Below, one piece after another: positions 24,877 through 37,471 of a stretch of DNA of 52,827 nucleotides. The stretch covers positions 1-52,827 of the forward strand of contig JAGGZW010000095.1 of the NCBI GenBank assembly GCA_021161825.1. Direction: 5' to 3'. Position 1 is the first letter of the stretch. Every line of letters begins with the position of its first letter. The notes under the pieces were generated by a model that was not told where the DNA came from, did not search any database, and saw only the letters and a list, made by a program, of their open reading frames with translations. Source of the stretch: Thermoproteales archaeon. Its GTDB lineage: Archaea; Thermoproteota; Thermoprotei; Thermofilales; B69-G16. A program made the translations under genes and the position numbers.

Positions 24877-25182
24877 CTATTCACCTTTTACAAGGTCCAT
24901 TAAACGGCTTTCACCAGGGTCTAAAATCGCTATAACTGATACCATAAACGGCTTATTGCATATAGCTCCTAGATCGAGGGTCGTTCCTTGGAAAACGTAT
25001 AGAGGGATTTTTGCCAGCTTGGTATATCTTTCTATATCTTCCTTAATTTCTACTGGAGCGTTTGCCGCCATTATCACAAGTTTAGGCTTTCCCAGCTTCA
25101 CCAATTTTATAGATCGCTCATAACCTAGTACTATTTTGCCGGTTCGAATGGTTGTTCGCAACTCTCTATATAAATCAACCAC
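24877..25182 (-). CDS. rpl30e: Ribosomal protein L30e (eL30)
   Basis: 101 aa, L7Ae/L30e fold: TGKIVLGYERSIKLVKLGK, LVIMAANAPVEIKEDIERY and IPLYVFQGTTLDLG are visible. Lies between rpoA2 and nusA as in the conserved archaeal cluster. Confidence 0.95.
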   Translation of the reverse strand: MVDLYRELRTTIRTGKIVLGYERSIKLVKLGKPKLVIMAANAPVEIKEDIERYTKLAKIPLYVFQGTTLDLGAICNKPFMVSVIAILDPGESRLMDLVKGE

Positions 25183-25188
25183 ACATGC

Positions 25189-26379
<1,191 letters not shown>

Positions 26380-29037
26380 TCACCTTTTTCTAAATTTCTG
26401 TAATATCAGGTCGAAGTTTATTGGTTGACCATGATAGCTTTTAGTGGGGTCTACTCCATCTTCTCCATATCGCAACTGTATTATACTTCCTTCTGCGCTT
26501 CTTACGCTTCCATCATAGGCTACATGCAAATCTTGTAGCGCGTTAGCTAATCGCCTGTACATGTAACCGCTTTGTGCCGTTCTTACAGCTGTGTCAACAA
26601 GTCCTTCTCTACCAGCCATCGCGTGAAAGAAAAATTCTGTAGGGGAAAGCCCATCTTTAAAGTTGCTATATACGAACCCCCTAGCTTTTGCACCTATATC
26701 TCCCTTTCGGAAATGAGGTAATGGTCTATCGGTATATCCTCTGTATATCCTTTTACCACGGATAGACTGCTGTCCCAGACAAGCCGTCATCTGAGTAATA
26801 TTGAGTATGTTCGCGCGCGCTCCAGTTTTAGCCATTAGCACGGCTGAGTTATTTAATCCTAAATATTTGCTTGCAATTCTTCCAGCTTCTTCTCTCACTC
26901 GCTCAAGCACGTTTAGAATTTCATTTTCAAGAGATTCTCTTAATGTCATTCCAGGTTTAGGCTGGAGCTCGCCACGTCTAGCTTTCTCGATAAGCTCTGC
27001 AACTTCGCCTTCAACTTTTGATAGTATTTCCTTTATTTCTTTTTTAGCATTTTCAGGAAGATCAAGATTGTCTAAACTCATAGAAAAGCCATTCATATCT
27101 AGATAGAATATGAAAACTTTAAACATTGTATCCATTATTTCTCTTGCCTTATCAGTTCCATACTTCTTAACTAAGACATGCAATAGAGTTTCGCTTCTCT
27201 GCGCGCCTATTGATAGTTTATCAAAAACTCCTGAAACAATTTCCCCATTTTTAATAAACAAATAAGCATCATAAGGACAATCATCGTACAAACACATATC
27301 ACATTTCTCGCATATTGAACATCGACTTCTAAAGTTCAGATCTGACGGTAGAAAGATACTGACTATTTGCTTTCCCGTCCATAATTCTTTAGGCTTTAAA
27401 ATCGCTGGCTCTGGAAGCTCCTTACAAAGGCCGCTAGAATATAGTAACAAGGTTACCTTCTCCCTAGTTAATAAAGTGTCCTTTTTGGTGACCATATACC
27501 CTCCAGTTATATAATCATGCAAGCCTCCGATAATAGGTCCTCCGTACCTAGGAGATAGTATCTGTTCTTGAACAAGCATTAATATCTTAGCTTCAGCTCT
27601 AGCCTCTTCGTTTTGAGGAACATGTAAGTTCATTTCATCGCCATCGAAGTCTGCGTTGTAAGGCGGACAGACAAGAAGGTTGAGTCTGAAAGTTTTATAA
27701 GGCAAAACTTTTACTTTATGCGCCATAATCGACATTCTATGGAGAGACGGTTGACGATTGAAGAGAACTATATCTCCGTCTTTTAGATGCCGTTCAACAA
27801 TATAGCCCGGTGCTAAAGTTTCAGCCAATGCATCCAAATCCCTTACATATCTTAAGTCAACTCTTGCTCCATCGGGCCGTACTATGTAGTTTGCGCCTGG
27901 ATGCTTATATGGCCCATTTCTAACCAATTCTCGCAGCTCTTCTATATTCCATTCCGTAACTTTTTCCGGAATTATAAGGATTTTAGCTACCTCTTCGGGA
28001 ACACCCACCTCATTTATGCTGAGATTAGGATCAGGAGAAATAACAGTTCTCGCGGAAAAATCAACTCGTTTACCTGCAAGACTCCCCCTAAAACGTCCCT
28101 CTTTTCCTTTTAATCTTTGAGCAAGAGTTCTTAACGGACGCCCGGATTTATGCTTTGCTGGTGGTATTCCAGGTAATTCGTTATTAAAGTACGTGGCAAT
28201 ATGATACTGCAATAATTCCCACATATCGTCAATTATCAGCGATGGAGCTCCAGCTTCTATGTTTTCTTTTAATCGCTGGTTTACTCTTATAATATCTCCC
28301 AGCTTATGAGTTAAATCATCTTCCGATCTAATGCCAGTCTCTAGCGTAATAGACGGACGGACTGTTATGGGCGGTACTGGAAGCACTGTGAGTACAGTCC
28401 ACTCCGGTCTCGCGTATTCAGGGTCTATTCCCAATAAAATAAGGTCCTTATCGGGTATTCTTTCTAATCGTTCCCTTATTTCGCTAGGAGTAAGTTTTAT
28501 TGCGGTTCCTTCTTCTCTCTCTTCGTAAAAAGTATAAGGTTTTTCAAATCTTATTTTATACTGCTTTGTTCGACAATACGGACATTCACTATTTTTTGCA
28601 GCTTTCTTAGCTACCCTGTCAGCGTGTTTATACCTAAATTGGAACCATATTTTCTCGAGTTTTTCTCTTTTCTTTAATTCCTTCTCTATCTCTTCTTCCG
28701 ATAGCAAAATTCTTCCACAGTGTCGACACGTCGCTTTAAGTAACATATATATTCTCTTAGCAAATTCAGGATGTATGACTGGTCTCGCAAGCTCTAAATG
28801 ACCAAAATGTCCAGGACATTGACCAGTAAGATTGCCACATGTTTCACATCTCATACCAGGCTCTATGGTTCCTAGCCTTCTATCCATTAACCCGCTTCTA
28901 ATTGGCATACCCTCCTCATCGTATGTATCGGCTGTGACTATGGCTGTAACAGACATTTTACGAATCATATCGGGTGATAGCAGTCCGAATTTTATTGCAG
29001 TTATTCTCGCCGTACTACGTGGCTCAATAAACGCCAT
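26380..29037 (-). CDS. rpoA1: DNA-directed RNA polymerase subunit A' (Rpo1N)
   Basis: 885 aa with the catalytic [15 protein letters not shown], the clamp zinc site [17 protein letters not shown] near residue 58, the bridge-helix region [19 protein letters not shown], and a second zinc motif [10 protein letters not shown]. Normal length. Confidence 0.99.
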   Translation of the reverse strand: MAFIEPRSTARITAIKFGLLSPDMIRKMSVTAIVTADTYDEEGMPIRSGLMDRRLGTIEPGMRCETCGNLTGQCPGHFGHLELARPVIHPEFAKRIYMLLKATCRHCGRILLSEEEIEKELKKREKLEKIWFQFRYKHADRVAKKAAKNSECPYCRTKQYKIRFEKPYTFYEEREEGTAIKLTPSEIRERLERIPDKDLILLGIDPEYARPEWTVLTVLPVPPITVRPSITLETGIRSEDDLTHKLGDIIRVNQRLKENIEAGAPSLIIDDMWELLQYHIATYFNNELPGIPPAKHKSGRPLRTLAQRLKGKEGRFRGSLAGKRVDFSARTVISPDPNLSINEVGVPEEVAKILIIPEKVTEWNIEELRELVRNGPYKHPGANYIVRPDGARVDLRYVRDLDALAETLAPGYIVERHLKDGDIVLFNRQPSLHRMSIMAHKVKVLPYKTFRLNLLVCPPYNADFDGDEMNLHVPQNEEARAEAKILMLVQEQILSPRYGGPIIGGLHDYITGGYMVTKKDTLLTREKVTLLLYSSGLCKELPEPAILKPKELWTGKQIVSIFLPSDLNFRSRCSICEKCDMCLYDDCPYDAYLFIKNGEIVSGVFDKLSIGAQRSETLLHVLVKKYGTDKAREIMDTMFKVFIFYLDMNGFSMSLDNLDLPENAKKEIKEILSKVEGEVAELIEKARRGELQPKPGMTLRESLENEILNVLERVREEAGRIASKYLGLNNSAVLMAKTGARANILNITQMTACLGQQSIRGKRIYRGYTDRPLPHFRKGDIGAKARGFVYSNFKDGLSPTEFFFHAMAGREGLVDTAVRTAQSGYMYRRLANALQDLHVAYDGSVRSAEGSIIQLRYGEDGVDPTKSYHGQPINFDLILQKFRKR

Positions 29038-29039
29038 TC

Positions 29040-32000
29040 TTATCCCTCCACCCTACTTTTGAGAATAAGCTTTGGATATATGCCTAAACTCATTAATTCT
29101 TGCAGTAAAAGCTTGAACGCGTAGGAAACTTCAACTGCGTGTAGCTTTCCTTTATCGCCACAGACAGGACAAACTGGTTGTCCGCGTTTGGCATTATAGT
29201 AACCTATTAAACCGCAATTTTCGCAAATATAAATCATAGTTTTATCCGATTCTTCAAGTAATCGTTCTTTTAGAAGAAGAGCCGCCCCATGTCCAACAAG
29301 GCAATCTTTCTCCATTTCACCAAACCTTAATCCGCCTTCTCTTGCCCTACCCTCGGTTGGCTGTCTCGTCAATATTTGAACAGGTCCCCGAGCTCTAGCA
29401 TGCATCTTATCCGCTACTAAGTGGTGAAGCTTCTGGTAATATACTATACCGATAAAGACTTCAGCCTCAAGTTTTTCACCTGTAATGCCGTTATACATTG
29501 TTTCCTTTCCATCAGATCTAAAACCTAGTTTAAGCAATTCATTGCGCAAATCTACTTCTCTTTCGCCTTCAAAAGGCGTAGCATCCACAGTTCTGCCTTC
29601 TAACGCCGCCACTTTTCCAGCAAGTGACTCTAATAATTGCCCAACAGTCATCCTTGAGGGAATAGCATGTGGATTAATTACCAAATCTGGCACTATACCG
29701 TCTTCTGTGAAAGGCATATCCTCCTGGGGTAAGATCATTCCTATAACTCCCTTTTGACCATGACGTGAAGCAAACTTATCCCCTATCTCCGGTATTCTCA
29801 AATCTCTTACTCTAACTTTAACCAATCTATTGCCCTCCGCAGTATCGGTTATTACGACTCTATCTACTATACCCTTTTCTCCATGCCGCAAACTGACTGA
29901 TGTATCTCTCTCCTTTAAACTCGTTTTCACTTCATAAAATGTTCCATAAAATCTCGGAGGACTTACCTTTCCTATTAAAACATCCCCACCCTTCACTTCC
30001 GATTCAGGTTCTGCAATTCCATCTTCTCCCAGATGCACATAGCTCTCGCTCGATCTATATCCGACGACACCTTCTTTAGGTATTTCGATGCGGTCATATA
30101 ATCCTCCGGGATATTTTCTTTCCTCAGCCTCGTATGTTCTGAAAAATGTAGACCTTGCCAATCCTCTTTCAATAGAGGCTTTATTGATGACTATAGCGTC
30201 TTGAATATTATATCCGCCGCTCGTGATAACTGCCACGATAAAGTTTTGACCAGCAGGCCGCTCATATAGTTTCGCTATGTCCATTACTCGTGTCTTCACT
30301 AGAGGCTTCTGAGGATAATGCAATAAGTGCATTCTAGGATCCATTCTGTATAGAAAGTTTATATTCGGTATGCCCAGCGCTTGCTTAGCCATAGCCGCCT
30401 CGTATGAATTTCTTGGCGATTGATTGTATTCAGCATATGGTATTGTCGAAGCAACAACGCCTAAAATGGCAGCAGGGGTAATTTCCATATGAGTATGTTC
30501 AGGCGTTACTTCGTCTATTCTAAGTGCAATATAAGCGTTTTCCTCCTCTTCAGCATCTAGATACTCGATTATACCTCTTTTTACGAGATCACTCCAGCCC
30601 CATTCCCCGCGTTTAACTTTTTCGACATGCATAGGCTTTAGTTTAGGCTCGCCATTTTCCACAACAATTAATGGTCTTAAAACTCTGCCAGCATCGCAGT
30701 TTACATAAACCTCGTCTATTTTATCATTTTTATAATACGCTACGTTAATTTCATAACTAATTCTGCCTTCACGCCTCAACTTTCTAATCATCTGGGCAAG
30801 ATTTTCACCATTTCTATGTATGCCAATTAACCTTCCATTGAGATATACCTTTGTTCCTCTTATACCATGTTCTCTCGCATCAAAAATAGAGATTACATCT
30901 AATTTTTCGATTAGTAAGTCGTATACTTCAGATTCATCGACTCCGATCGATAGTAAAGCCAGCAGAGCTAAATTCTTTACTAGACCACAATTCTGGCCTT
31001 CGGGGCTTTCAACGGGACAAATTCTACCCCATTGAGTAGGATGCAGTTCTCTTGCTTCAAAATGTGGCTGCGTCCTGCTAAGAGGCGAGACAACTCTTCT
31101 GAGATGGCTTATAGTAGACATGTAATTAGTTCTATCCAATACTTGACTAACTCCCGTTCTTCCGCCTACCCAGTTGCCTGTAGCCAATGCATGTTTAAGC
31201 CTATCTGTTATTATATCCGCTCTAACTAGGGTTATTAAATTGATTTCTCTATTTCTGCTCTTCATTCGCTCGAGTTGATAGCGAAGATCTTTTACGAACT
31301 GTTTAAATGCTGCCCTGAATTGCATAGCCATTAATTGCCCCGCCAATTTCAATCTCTTATTAGCGTAATGATCTTTATCATCAGGCTGTCTTCTGCCAAG
31401 AGCCAGCTCTATCAACTTCTCGGCCATTTGACCGATAAAATAGGCTTTAGCTTTTCTATCTTCAGCCCTGTTACCTATATGAGGAAGTAAGTAATTGTCT
31501 AAGATTTGCTGAGCTTTTTCAATTCTCAAAGTTCTAGCTTGTCCTATAGCCACTCTATTTCCAATATAATCTAGAGCATCTTCAACCGTTCTTATATTGC
31601 TCGCCTGAACAAGTAAGGGAATAAGCTCGTTCTCTATTTCCTCATCGTCGGTTATCGCATTTACTATTTCCCTATCAGATTCTAAACCTAAAGCTTTAAG
31701 AATTACAACTAGGGGTATTTTACCGGGCACGGCCGGGAAGGATACATATATTAAACCATCCTTATGTCTTTCAACAATAATTGGCACTCTAAATGCAGCC
31801 GTAGAGGAAAAGACTTTAGCTGTATGAGATACACTTGAACTTACTCCGCCAACATCGACTAGAACTCGATTAACTGCAAGATCCTCCTGAATAACCACAA
31901 CTCTCTCAGATCCGTTAATTATGAAATAACCTCCAGGATCTCTTGGATCTTCACCTACTTCAATTAATTCTTTTTCGTTCTTTCCTGACAATGGACATTT

Positions 32001-32387
32001 AACGGATTTGACCATAATGGGTAGATCTCCTATGTATGCTTTTACTGGTCCTCGTTTTTCACCGTCGATCACTAGCGTCATTGTCAAGTATAAAGGTGCA
32101 GCATAGGTCAAATCTCTGATTCTTGCTTCTACAGGTAGAATCTCAGAAATAGATCCGTCAGCCTCTCTAACTCTTGGAGTATCTACAATGATTTTGCCTA
32201 ATTTTACATATAAGCCCGGTTGACTTGTTTCAATAATCCCCTGCTCGTCGATTATTTCCTGCAAAGTTTTTTGAATGAAGTTGTTATATGAATCAAGATG
32301 CTGTCTAATTAAACCTTTTTCTTTTATAAACGATTCTATGAGAATCCATGCAAAGTCTTCCGAAAGTTTCTTCCCCTTAGAACTCAT
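29040..32387 (-). CDS. rpoB: DNA-directed RNA polymerase subunit B (Rpo2), unsplit
   Basis: 1,115 aa, single-chain form (many euryarchaea split it into B' and B''). Visible: [56 protein letters not shown] and the C-terminal zinc site [10 protein letters not shown]...CPVCGDKG. Separated by 2 nt from A' and 4 nt from rpoH. Confidence 0.99.
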   Translation of the reverse strand: MSSKGKKLSEDFAWILIESFIKEKGLIRQHLDSYNNFIQKTLQEIIDEQGIIETSQPGLYVKLGKIIVDTPRVREADGSISEILPVEARIRDLTYAAPLYLTMTLVIDGEKRGPVKAYIGDLPIMVKSVKCPLSGKNEKELIEVGEDPRDPGGYFIINGSERVVVIQEDLAVNRVLVDVGGVSSSVSHTAKVFSSTAAFRVPIIVERHKDGLIYVSFPAVPGKIPLVVILKALGLESDREIVNAITDDEEIENELIPLLVQASNIRTVEDALDYIGNRVAIGQARTLRIEKAQQILDNYLLPHIGNRAEDRKAKAYFIGQMAEKLIELALGRRQPDDKDHYANKRLKLAGQLMAMQFRAAFKQFVKDLRYQLERMKSRNREINLITLVRADIITDRLKHALATGNWVGGRTGVSQVLDRTNYMSTISHLRRVVSPLSRTQPHFEARELHPTQWGRICPVESPEGQNCGLVKNLALLALLSIGVDESEVYDLLIEKLDVISIFDAREHGIRGTKVYLNGRLIGIHRNGENLAQMIRKLRREGRISYEINVAYYKNDKIDEVYVNCDAGRVLRPLIVVENGEPKLKPMHVEKVKRGEWGWSDLVKRGIIEYLDAEEEENAYIALRIDEVTPEHTHMEITPAAILGVVASTIPYAEYNQSPRNSYEAAMAKQALGIPNINFLYRMDPRMHLLHYPQKPLVKTRVMDIAKLYERPAGQNFIVAVITSGGYNIQDAIVINKASIERGLARSTFFRTYEAEERKYPGGLYDRIEIPKEGVVGYRSSESYVHLGEDGIAEPESEVKGGDVLIGKVSPPRFYGTFYEVKTSLKERDTSVSLRHGEKGIVDRVVITDTAEGNRLVKVRVRDLRIPEIGDKFASRHGQKGVIGMILPQEDMPFTEDGIVPDLVINPHAIPSRMTVGQLLESLAGKVAALEGRTVDATPFEGEREVDLRNELLKLGFRSDGKETMYNGITGEKLEAEVFIGIVYYQKLHHLVADKMHARARGPVQILTRQPTEGRAREGGLRFGEMEKDCLVGHGAALLLKERLLEESDKTMIYICENCGLIGYYNAKRGQPVCPVCGDKGKLHAVEVSYAFKLLLQELMSLGIYPKLILKSRVEG

Positions 32388-32391
32388 CTCC

Positions 32392-32649
32392 TCACCCTGG
32401 CATAACTATCCTAAAAGTGGCTACCTTACCTGCGGTGGGGCTCTCTCTAACTACCATAATAATATCTCCTGGTTTTGCTCCCAAGCTCCTAGCAACAGGA
32501 TCCGAGGCAAGAATCCAAGGTAGTTGACTAGGCGAAATCTTGAATTTTTCTAAAATAGCCATTGCTTCCTTTTTGTCAAGCAGTACATGCTGAGGAATCC
32601 ATGCATGTTTCAGAATATCCATTTTTTTCAATCTTATACCATCCCCCAC
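32392..32649 (-). CDS. rpoH: DNA-directed RNA polymerase subunit H (Rpo5)
   Basis: 85 aa. The RPB5 C-terminal core is visible: HAWIPQHVLLDKKEA, LPWILASDPVARSLGAKPGD and VVRESPTAGKVATFRIV. First gene of the RNA polymerase operon. An in-frame Met10 (MDILKHAWIPQH) is a possible alternative start. Confidence 0.97.
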   Translation of the reverse strand: MGDGIRLKKMDILKHAWIPQHVLLDKKEAMAILEKFKISPSQLPWILASDPVARSLGAKPGDIIMVVRESPTAGKVATFRIVMPG

Positions 32650-32683
32650 CAGAATCTAGACTCGGCTTAAGACAGAGTCATAT

Positions 32684-32702
32684 TTTTATATAAACTTTTC
32701 GG
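32684..32702 (-). promoter_or_regulatory. Promoter of the RNA polymerase/ribosomal supercluster
   Basis: Minus-strand CCGAAAAGTTTATATAAAAA is a textbook BRE plus TATA, about 40 nt upstream of rpoH. It predicts initiation near 32663 and a leader of about 14 nt. No equally good promoter was seen further down the cluster. Confidence 0.75.
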
Positions 32703-32985
32703 TCAACAACGCTGGTTTAAAATGAGTATTACTCTAAAAGAAACTGCAGTAAAGTCATGAAATATATTATCTTAGACCACCTGACAATAGTTTTTAAAAA
32801 AGAGCTCGCAATTCCACTCATTCAGCAAGTACTAACTTTAATTTTTATCTGATCAAATGATCTCAATTTACTTAATATTGCACTCATTTTATTAAGCTTC
32901 TTGCATTTATAATAAAAGCTTTTTCGTTTGTAGCTAATTCCTAAAATCAAAAGATTAATAAATAACACGCATACCATTTTATCAT
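32703..32985. other. AT-rich intergenic region between rpoH and tRNA-Phe/orc1
   Basis: No gene seen. It holds a repeated CCACTCATT/GCACTCATT element (about 32813 and 32881), a short inverted repeat GATCA-AA-TGATC (32851-32862), and a TATA-like AAGATTAATAAATAAC (about 32951) for the tRNA. Because orc1/cdc6 genes are often beside archaeal origins, this is a candidate origin, but I found no clear ORB consensus. Confidence 0.3.
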
Positions 32986-33098
32986 GCCGGGGTAGCTCAG
33001 CTGGGAGTACGTCTAGTTGAAGTTTTCAAAATCAGACAATCCCCAAAAGCGTCCGGCTGAAGACCGGAAGGTCGAGGGTTCAAATCCCTCCCCCGGCA
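32986..33098 (+). tRNA. tRNA-Phe(GAA) with a 40-nt intron in the D stem
   Basis: Acceptor arms GCCGGGG and CCCCGGC, anticodon arm TCCGG-CTGAAGA-CCGGA (anticodon GAA at 33059-33061), T arm GAGGG-TTCAAAT-CCCTC, discriminator A, no encoded CCA. The gene is 113 nt. Removing 33008-33047 gives a perfect 73-nt cloverleaf with D stem GCTC/GAGC; without removal the D stem cannot form. The intron thus sits at about position 22/23, not at 37/38. Confidence 0.93.
33008..33047 (+). other. Intron of tRNA-Phe (relaxed bulge-helix-bulge)
   Basis: Exon GGGA (33003-33006) can pair with intron TCCC (33040-33043) to form the 4-bp central helix, with short bulges (GTA on one side, CAAA on the other), and intron GTCT/AGAC form an inner helix. 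This is the layout expected for an archaeal splicing endonuclease substrate. Boundaries could shift by a nucleotide. Confidence 0.75.
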
Positions 33099-33141
33099 TA
33101 TATTTTGTTATATAAACGAGGCAACCTATCTGGTTACTAAA

Positions 33142-34395
33142 ATGTTAAATACTTTCTCACCAGTTTTTAATTTAAGAGTAGATATGTCGTTGTTTGAGAT
33201 TTGGCGTGAAGGTTCACCCATATTCATTGACGAGAGTAAACTCTCATTTGAATATGTCCCGAAAAAATTACCGCATAGAAAATCTCAGCTTAAAAGTTTG
33301 GGACATTACTTTAAAGCCTTTGTTGTAAATCCTGGTTCAGCGACAATTAAAGCTGTCTTACTTGGCCCTATTGGTACAGGTAAAACTGTAGTTGCCAAAT
33401 ATTTCGGTCAGCAGGTTGAAAACTTTTCTAAACAGCATGGTTTTTCTATTAGATACGTTCACGTGAACTGTCATAAAGATAGGACTCTCTTTCTGATTAT
33501 GCATAGAGTTGCTAGACGGCTTGAAATTCAAGTTCCAAGAAGAGGGTTTTCGTCTCAAGAGTTGATTTATCTTATTTGGAATTATCTCCAAACTTCTGAG
33601 AAGTACCTCTTGCTAGCTATCGACGAAGCAGATTATTTAGTAATTAGCGAGGATAAAGATATCCTGTATGACTTAACTAGAATATCCGAAGATGTTTACA
33701 AAGAGCAGCACAGGATAAGCCTGATTTTTATATTTCGAGATTTGGCTAACCTAGCAATGATAGATAGTAGCATTAGAAGTGCTTTAGCTCATAACATTGT
33801 AGAGTTCAAACCTTATACAGCTAAACAGATCTATGACATTTTATGGTCGCGCATCGTAGATGAGAGAGCTATACGACCTGAAGCTGTTCAAGAGGAAACT
33901 CTGGAGTTGATTAGTGAATTAGTAGGGTATGATAAAGGTGGCCCTGGAGATGCGCGTCTAGCTATCGAGCTTCTTTGGAGAGCGGGAAAGCTTGCAGAAC
34001 GTTCACAGGCTAGGAGTATAACAAGTGAACACGTACAAACTGCATACAATACAGTTTTCCCCTCTTTGTCTAAAGATATTTTGGAAAACCTGCGCAAACA
34101 TGAGCTGTTATTCCTTTACGCGCTTACTAGAACCCTGCTACTCAAGGGGAGTATCAAGGTTCCTTTAGGAATTGTTGAGAAGGAGTATGAAAGTGTGTGC
34201 TTAGACTTAAATGAAAATCCTAGAAAACATACTATGATTTGGGAATATGTGCGTACTTTACGTTCACTAGGAATAATATCTACCGAAATTTCAAAGAAAG
34301 GTTATAGAGGAAAAACTACGCTCCTAAGTATTCCACGTGTTCCAACTAAAGTCTTGAAAGAAGAAATCGAAAAAATACTTGAAAAAATGTACTAA
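33142..34395 (+). CDS. orc1: Orc1/Cdc6 replication initiator
   Basis: 417 aa. Preceded by the family motif LSFEYVPKKLPHRKSQLKSL; AAA+ Walker A GPIGTGKT (75-82), Walker B LLLAIDEADYL, sensor regions, then a C-terminal winged helix (LLFLYALTRTLLLKG..., TMIWEYVRTLRSLGIIS). It binds origin DNA and loads MCM. Start at 33142; Met15 (33184) is an alternative. Convergent with rfcL, overlapping by 4 nt. Confidence 0.95.
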   Translation: MLNTFSPVFNLRVDMSLFEIWREGSPIFIDESKLSFEYVPKKLPHRKSQLKSLGHYFKAFVVNPGSATIKAVLLGPIGTGKTVVAKYFGQQVENFSKQHGFSIRYVHVNCHKDRTLFLIMHRVARRLEIQVPRRGFSSQELIYLIWNYLQTSEKYLLLAIDEADYLVISEDKDILYDLTRISEDVYKEQHRISLIFIFRDLANLAMIDSSIRSALAHNIVEFKPYTAKQIYDILWSRIVDERAIRPEAVQEETLELISELVGYDKGGPGDARLAIELLWRAGKLAERSQARSITSEHVQTAYNTVFPSLSKDILENLRKHELLFLYALTRTLLLKGSIKVPLGIVEKEYESVCLDLNENPRKHTMIWEYVRTLRSLGIISTEISKKGYRGKTTLLSIPRVPTKVLKEEIEKILEKMY

Positions 34396-35627
34396 ATTTT
34401 GTATTTTTCCACAATATTTTCAAAAGTTCTGAAAGAAACGTCAAAAAATTTAATCAATTTTTTCGCTAATTCTTTATCAGCTTTATATATAATGATGAGA
34501 AAAGGTAAAATTTCCGTAATTACAGTTCTCGTAGATACGTGACATTTCTTTGCAATTACAGCTGCAACACTTTTTCTTGCTTCGCGATATTTTTTGGTTT
34601 TAGATAGAATCAACAATTTCCGCGGAAATTGATATTTTACAAAACGGAATGGAGGCTTATTTCTGGCAGCTGCAACACCAAAAGTCATCAGATTTAATGT
34701 ATACGATAGAAGGCTCCATTCATTCGTCCGTTTAGCTCTTTGCAGAAAGATATCAGCTAGCGATAAAGCATCGTAAGCATCAGCTATAGCTTGGAGACTT
34801 GGAGAATATTGATAGGGTATGTTCTCGCTTAGCCACTGCATTAAAATTTCATAATCGAGAGAAGGAATAGATAAAACGCTTTTAGCATACTCGGGATTTT
34901 TAGCGGCGAGTACTGTTCTAACGATTTCGAACATATCCGCCTGTTTTGCTCTATACCCTAATACTTGTAAATCTTCGATCGTTATTCTGCGTTTACCGGA
35001 TGCTATAGCTTGCAAATCATTGATTGCAGCCCGTAAATCTCCCTTACACTGCTCCGCTATTGCCCTAAGCACTTCATAGTCGCAAACTATATTTTCCTTT
35101 TTGCATATTTCCGATAGAATGGATACTATATTCCTGATACCTAAAGGTTTAAATCTTATTAACAGGCATTGCTCGCGCAGATTTCTCAATTTAGGATTCC
35201 AAGGATCATTAGCTGTTAGAACGAGAGGGAACCGAGTAACTTTAATGAACTCCATGATCATTGCTAGCCCGCCAGCATCTTCTCTAGGATTTATTCCGTC
35301 AACTTCATCAAGTAGAATAATTTTCGCTCTTTTACCAAAGAGTGGCTGTTCCATTAAAGCTCTCTTTATTCTACGTTCAAGCCCACTAGAATTTCGCACA
35401 TCGCTAGCATTAGCTTCCAATAGCTCTAGGTTGTATTGTATAGCAGCTGCATGCACAAGGCTAGTTTTCCCCGTTCCGGGAGGCCCAAATAACAACGCAG
35501 CCTTTTTTCCCGGTTTACCAGCCAACCATTTGTTAAGCCAAGCTACAAATTCCTTCTTGGCCTTGTCATTACCAACAACGTCTTGTATTCTCGTAGGCCT
35601 ATATTTCTCAACCCAGGGCACTTGCAC
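34392..35627 (-). CDS. rfcL: Replication factor C large subunit
   Basis: 411 aa: VPWVEKYRPTRIQDVVGN start, Walker A GPPGTGKTSL, Walker B ILLDEVD, and a C-terminal alpha-helical collar. With four RfcS it loads the PCNA encoded at 43412. Lacks an obvious lysine-rich PIP tail at the end, where the sequence finishes FENIVEKYKI. Follows rfcS after 3 nt. Confidence 0.96.
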   Translation of the reverse strand: MQVPWVEKYRPTRIQDVVGNDKAKKEFVAWLNKWLAGKPGKKAALLFGPPGTGKTSLVHAAAIQYNLELLEANASDVRNSSGLERRIKRALMEQPLFGKRAKIILLDEVDGINPREDAGGLAMIMEFIKVTRFPLVLTANDPWNPKLRNLREQCLLIRFKPLGIRNIVSILSEICKKENIVCDYEVLRAIAEQCKGDLRAAINDLQAIASGKRRITIEDLQVLGYRAKQADMFEIVRTVLAAKNPEYAKSVLSIPSLDYEILMQWLSENIPYQYSPSLQAIADAYDALSLADIFLQRAKRTNEWSLLSYTLNLMTFGVAAARNKPPFRFVKYQFPRKLLILSKTKKYREARKSVAAVIAKKCHVSTRTVITEILPFLIIIYKADKELAKKLIKFFDVSFRTFENIVEKYKI

Positions 35628-35630
35628 TTT

Positions 35631-36605
35631 TTAGCCACCAGATTTAGCTTTTAGAGCTATTTTGGCCAACAAAGCGCATAACTGTATTTCGTCATCTCCA
35701 CCTTCGACGATCCGAAAGTTAGTTTCGCCGATCAATTCGATAAGCTCAGCCTGCAGATGACTTGGGAACTTATTTATAACATTAGGTGACGTTAATTCTC
35801 TATACATCATTTTCAATACATCAAGTCCGGATAAGCCATGAGCATACAGCAGTACACGCAATTTTTCCCTTGCATCTAAAAACTCCCCCTTCAGGGCAGA
35901 ATTGATCATTTCCTTAACTTCAACTGGCGTGATCTTGCCTAGGACTTTATATACGACCTCCTCAGTCACGACCTTATCCAGCGCTGACGCCGCTTGCAAT
36001 ATATTTATAGCCTTACGCAAATCTCCATGACTTTCCTCCCAGATGGCGTTTAAACCTTCCTCTGTTACTTTAACATTTTCACTCTGCGCGATGTAACTTA
36101 AACGTTGTAATGCCTCCTCCCTAGGAATCGGTTGAAACCTAAATATCGCACAACGAGATTGAATCGGCTCAATAATTTTCGATACATAGTTAGCTATTAG
36201 ACAAAAACGCGTGCTCCTCGAATATAATTCCATTGTTCTTCTTAATGCTTGTTGAGCATCACTAGTCATGTTATCTGCTTCATCCAAGATTATAAGTTTA
36301 AAAGGAACGTCGCCGACCGGCATTGTTCTCGCATAATCCTTTATTCTTTTTCGGATAACTTCTATACCTCTCTCATCAGATGCATTAAGTTCAAGAATAT
36401 TGTCTCGCCAATATTTTCCATAAAGCTCCCTGGCTAGACACAATGCTGCTGTAGTTTTACCAGTGCCAGGAGGGCCTGCGAAAAGTAAGTGCGGTAAACT
36501 TTTATCTTTTACAAAATCCTTTAACCTGGTAACAACTTCTTCCTGATCTATAATTTCATCCAATGTACGAGGACGATATTTTTCTATCCAGAGTGTTTCT
36601 GACAT
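35631..36605 (-). CDS. rfcS: Replication factor C small subunit
   Basis: 324 aa: LWIEKYRPRTLDEIIDQEEVV start, Walker A GPPGTGKTTAAL, Walker B ILDEADNMT, the SRC-type arginine-finger motif IQSRCAIFRF, and the C-terminal collar domain. No intein is present. Confidence 0.97.
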   Translation of the reverse strand: MSETLWIEKYRPRTLDEIIDQEEVVTRLKDFVKDKSLPHLLFAGPPGTGKTTAALCLARELYGKYWRDNILELNASDERGIEVIRKRIKDYARTMPVGDVPFKLIILDEADNMTSDAQQALRRTMELYSRSTRFCLIANYVSKIIEPIQSRCAIFRFQPIPREEALQRLSYIAQSENVKVTEEGLNAIWEESHGDLRKAINILQAASALDKVVTEEVVYKVLGKITPVEVKEMINSALKGEFLDAREKLRVLLYAHGLSGLDVLKMMYRELTSPNVINKFPSHLQAELIELIGETNFRIVEGGDDEIQLCALLAKIALKAKSGG

Positions 36606-36713
36606 TCAAAACCCCTCATTAGGTTTAATGTATGAATTTACCCTATATGGATATTTCTAAAAATATAATTTAGCGTAATGGTCATAAAATCGGGGATTTC
36701 TTCAAATATACTT

Positions 36714-37316
36714 TTAGCGCGCTGCATACGCTATACGTTCTATTTCCTCCTTCCTTCTAATTGCGAAACTACTAGTGTCGTTGTCTGCCGCTAGTATAAT
36801 CTCGTCTGCTAGGCACTCTTCTATAGTTTTTGGATTGCTGAATGATGCTCTTCTCGCTCCTTCTACTAAATGCCTAAGAGCTAAATCCACCCTGCGTTGA
36901 GGCGCAATGTCAACCGAAACATGATACAGTATGCCTCCATATGCGATTCTTGTAGTTTCTTCTCTAGGTGCGGCGTTCTCTATCGCTCTTACTAATATTT
37001 GCAATGGATTTTCTCCAGTTTTCAACTCGATTATTTCAAAGGCACGTTTTACTATGTTAGTAGCTAGCATTTTTTTACCGGCATTCCTTCCCGGGCGCAT
37101 CACCTGATTTATCAATCGTTCAACTATTGATATTTTAGACTTGGCGAATCTCCGTTTTTCATGTCTCCCCTCTGAGTGGGGAAGGTATACTGGTCTTAAA
37201 TTTATATATTCTCTAAGACCAGGATCTTTTACTTCCACACCGCGTGTTGACCACTTATTGAATATCTTTATTTCTTTTCCATCTAGCGTGGTTAGTTCCT
37301 CCATGCTATGCACCAT
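36714..37316 (-). CDS. rps7: Ribosomal protein S7 (uS7)
   Basis: 200 aa with [46 protein letters not shown] and the LADEIILAA segment. It is separated from S12 (23.9 kb) by more than 12 kb, whereas the two are normally neighbours, and is upstream of rfcS. Met5 (37304) is an alternative start. Confidence 0.96.
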   Translation of the reverse strand: MVHSMEELTTLDGKEIKIFNKWSTRGVEVKDPGLREYINLRPVYLPHSEGRHEKRRFAKSKISIVERLINQVMRPGRNAGKKMLATNIVKRAFEIIELKTGENPLQILVRAIENAAPREETTRIAYGGILYHVSVDIAPQRRVDLALRHLVEGARRASFSNPKTIEECLADEIILAADNDTSSFAIRRKEEIERIAYAAR

Positions 37317-37471
37317 TATAACTTAACCCTATCACTCTACACTCCTTTATAAGTTTTAAGCCGGATAAACTCCGTAAGTAACCACCCAAGTTTAGCAAGT
37401 CACTAGTTGAGATAACTTTATATTTATGATGACTTTAAACCGTAGAGAGAAAAAAGTTAGGCTGGATATAA

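Noticed and set aside
29040-32387. Possible intein or split in rpoB
   Set aside because: The sequence runs through all conserved regions at the usual length of about 1,115 aa with no insertion and no internal start.
35631-36605. Possible intein in rfcS
   Set aside because: Walker A and B are at normal spacing and total length is 324 aa, so nothing is inserted.
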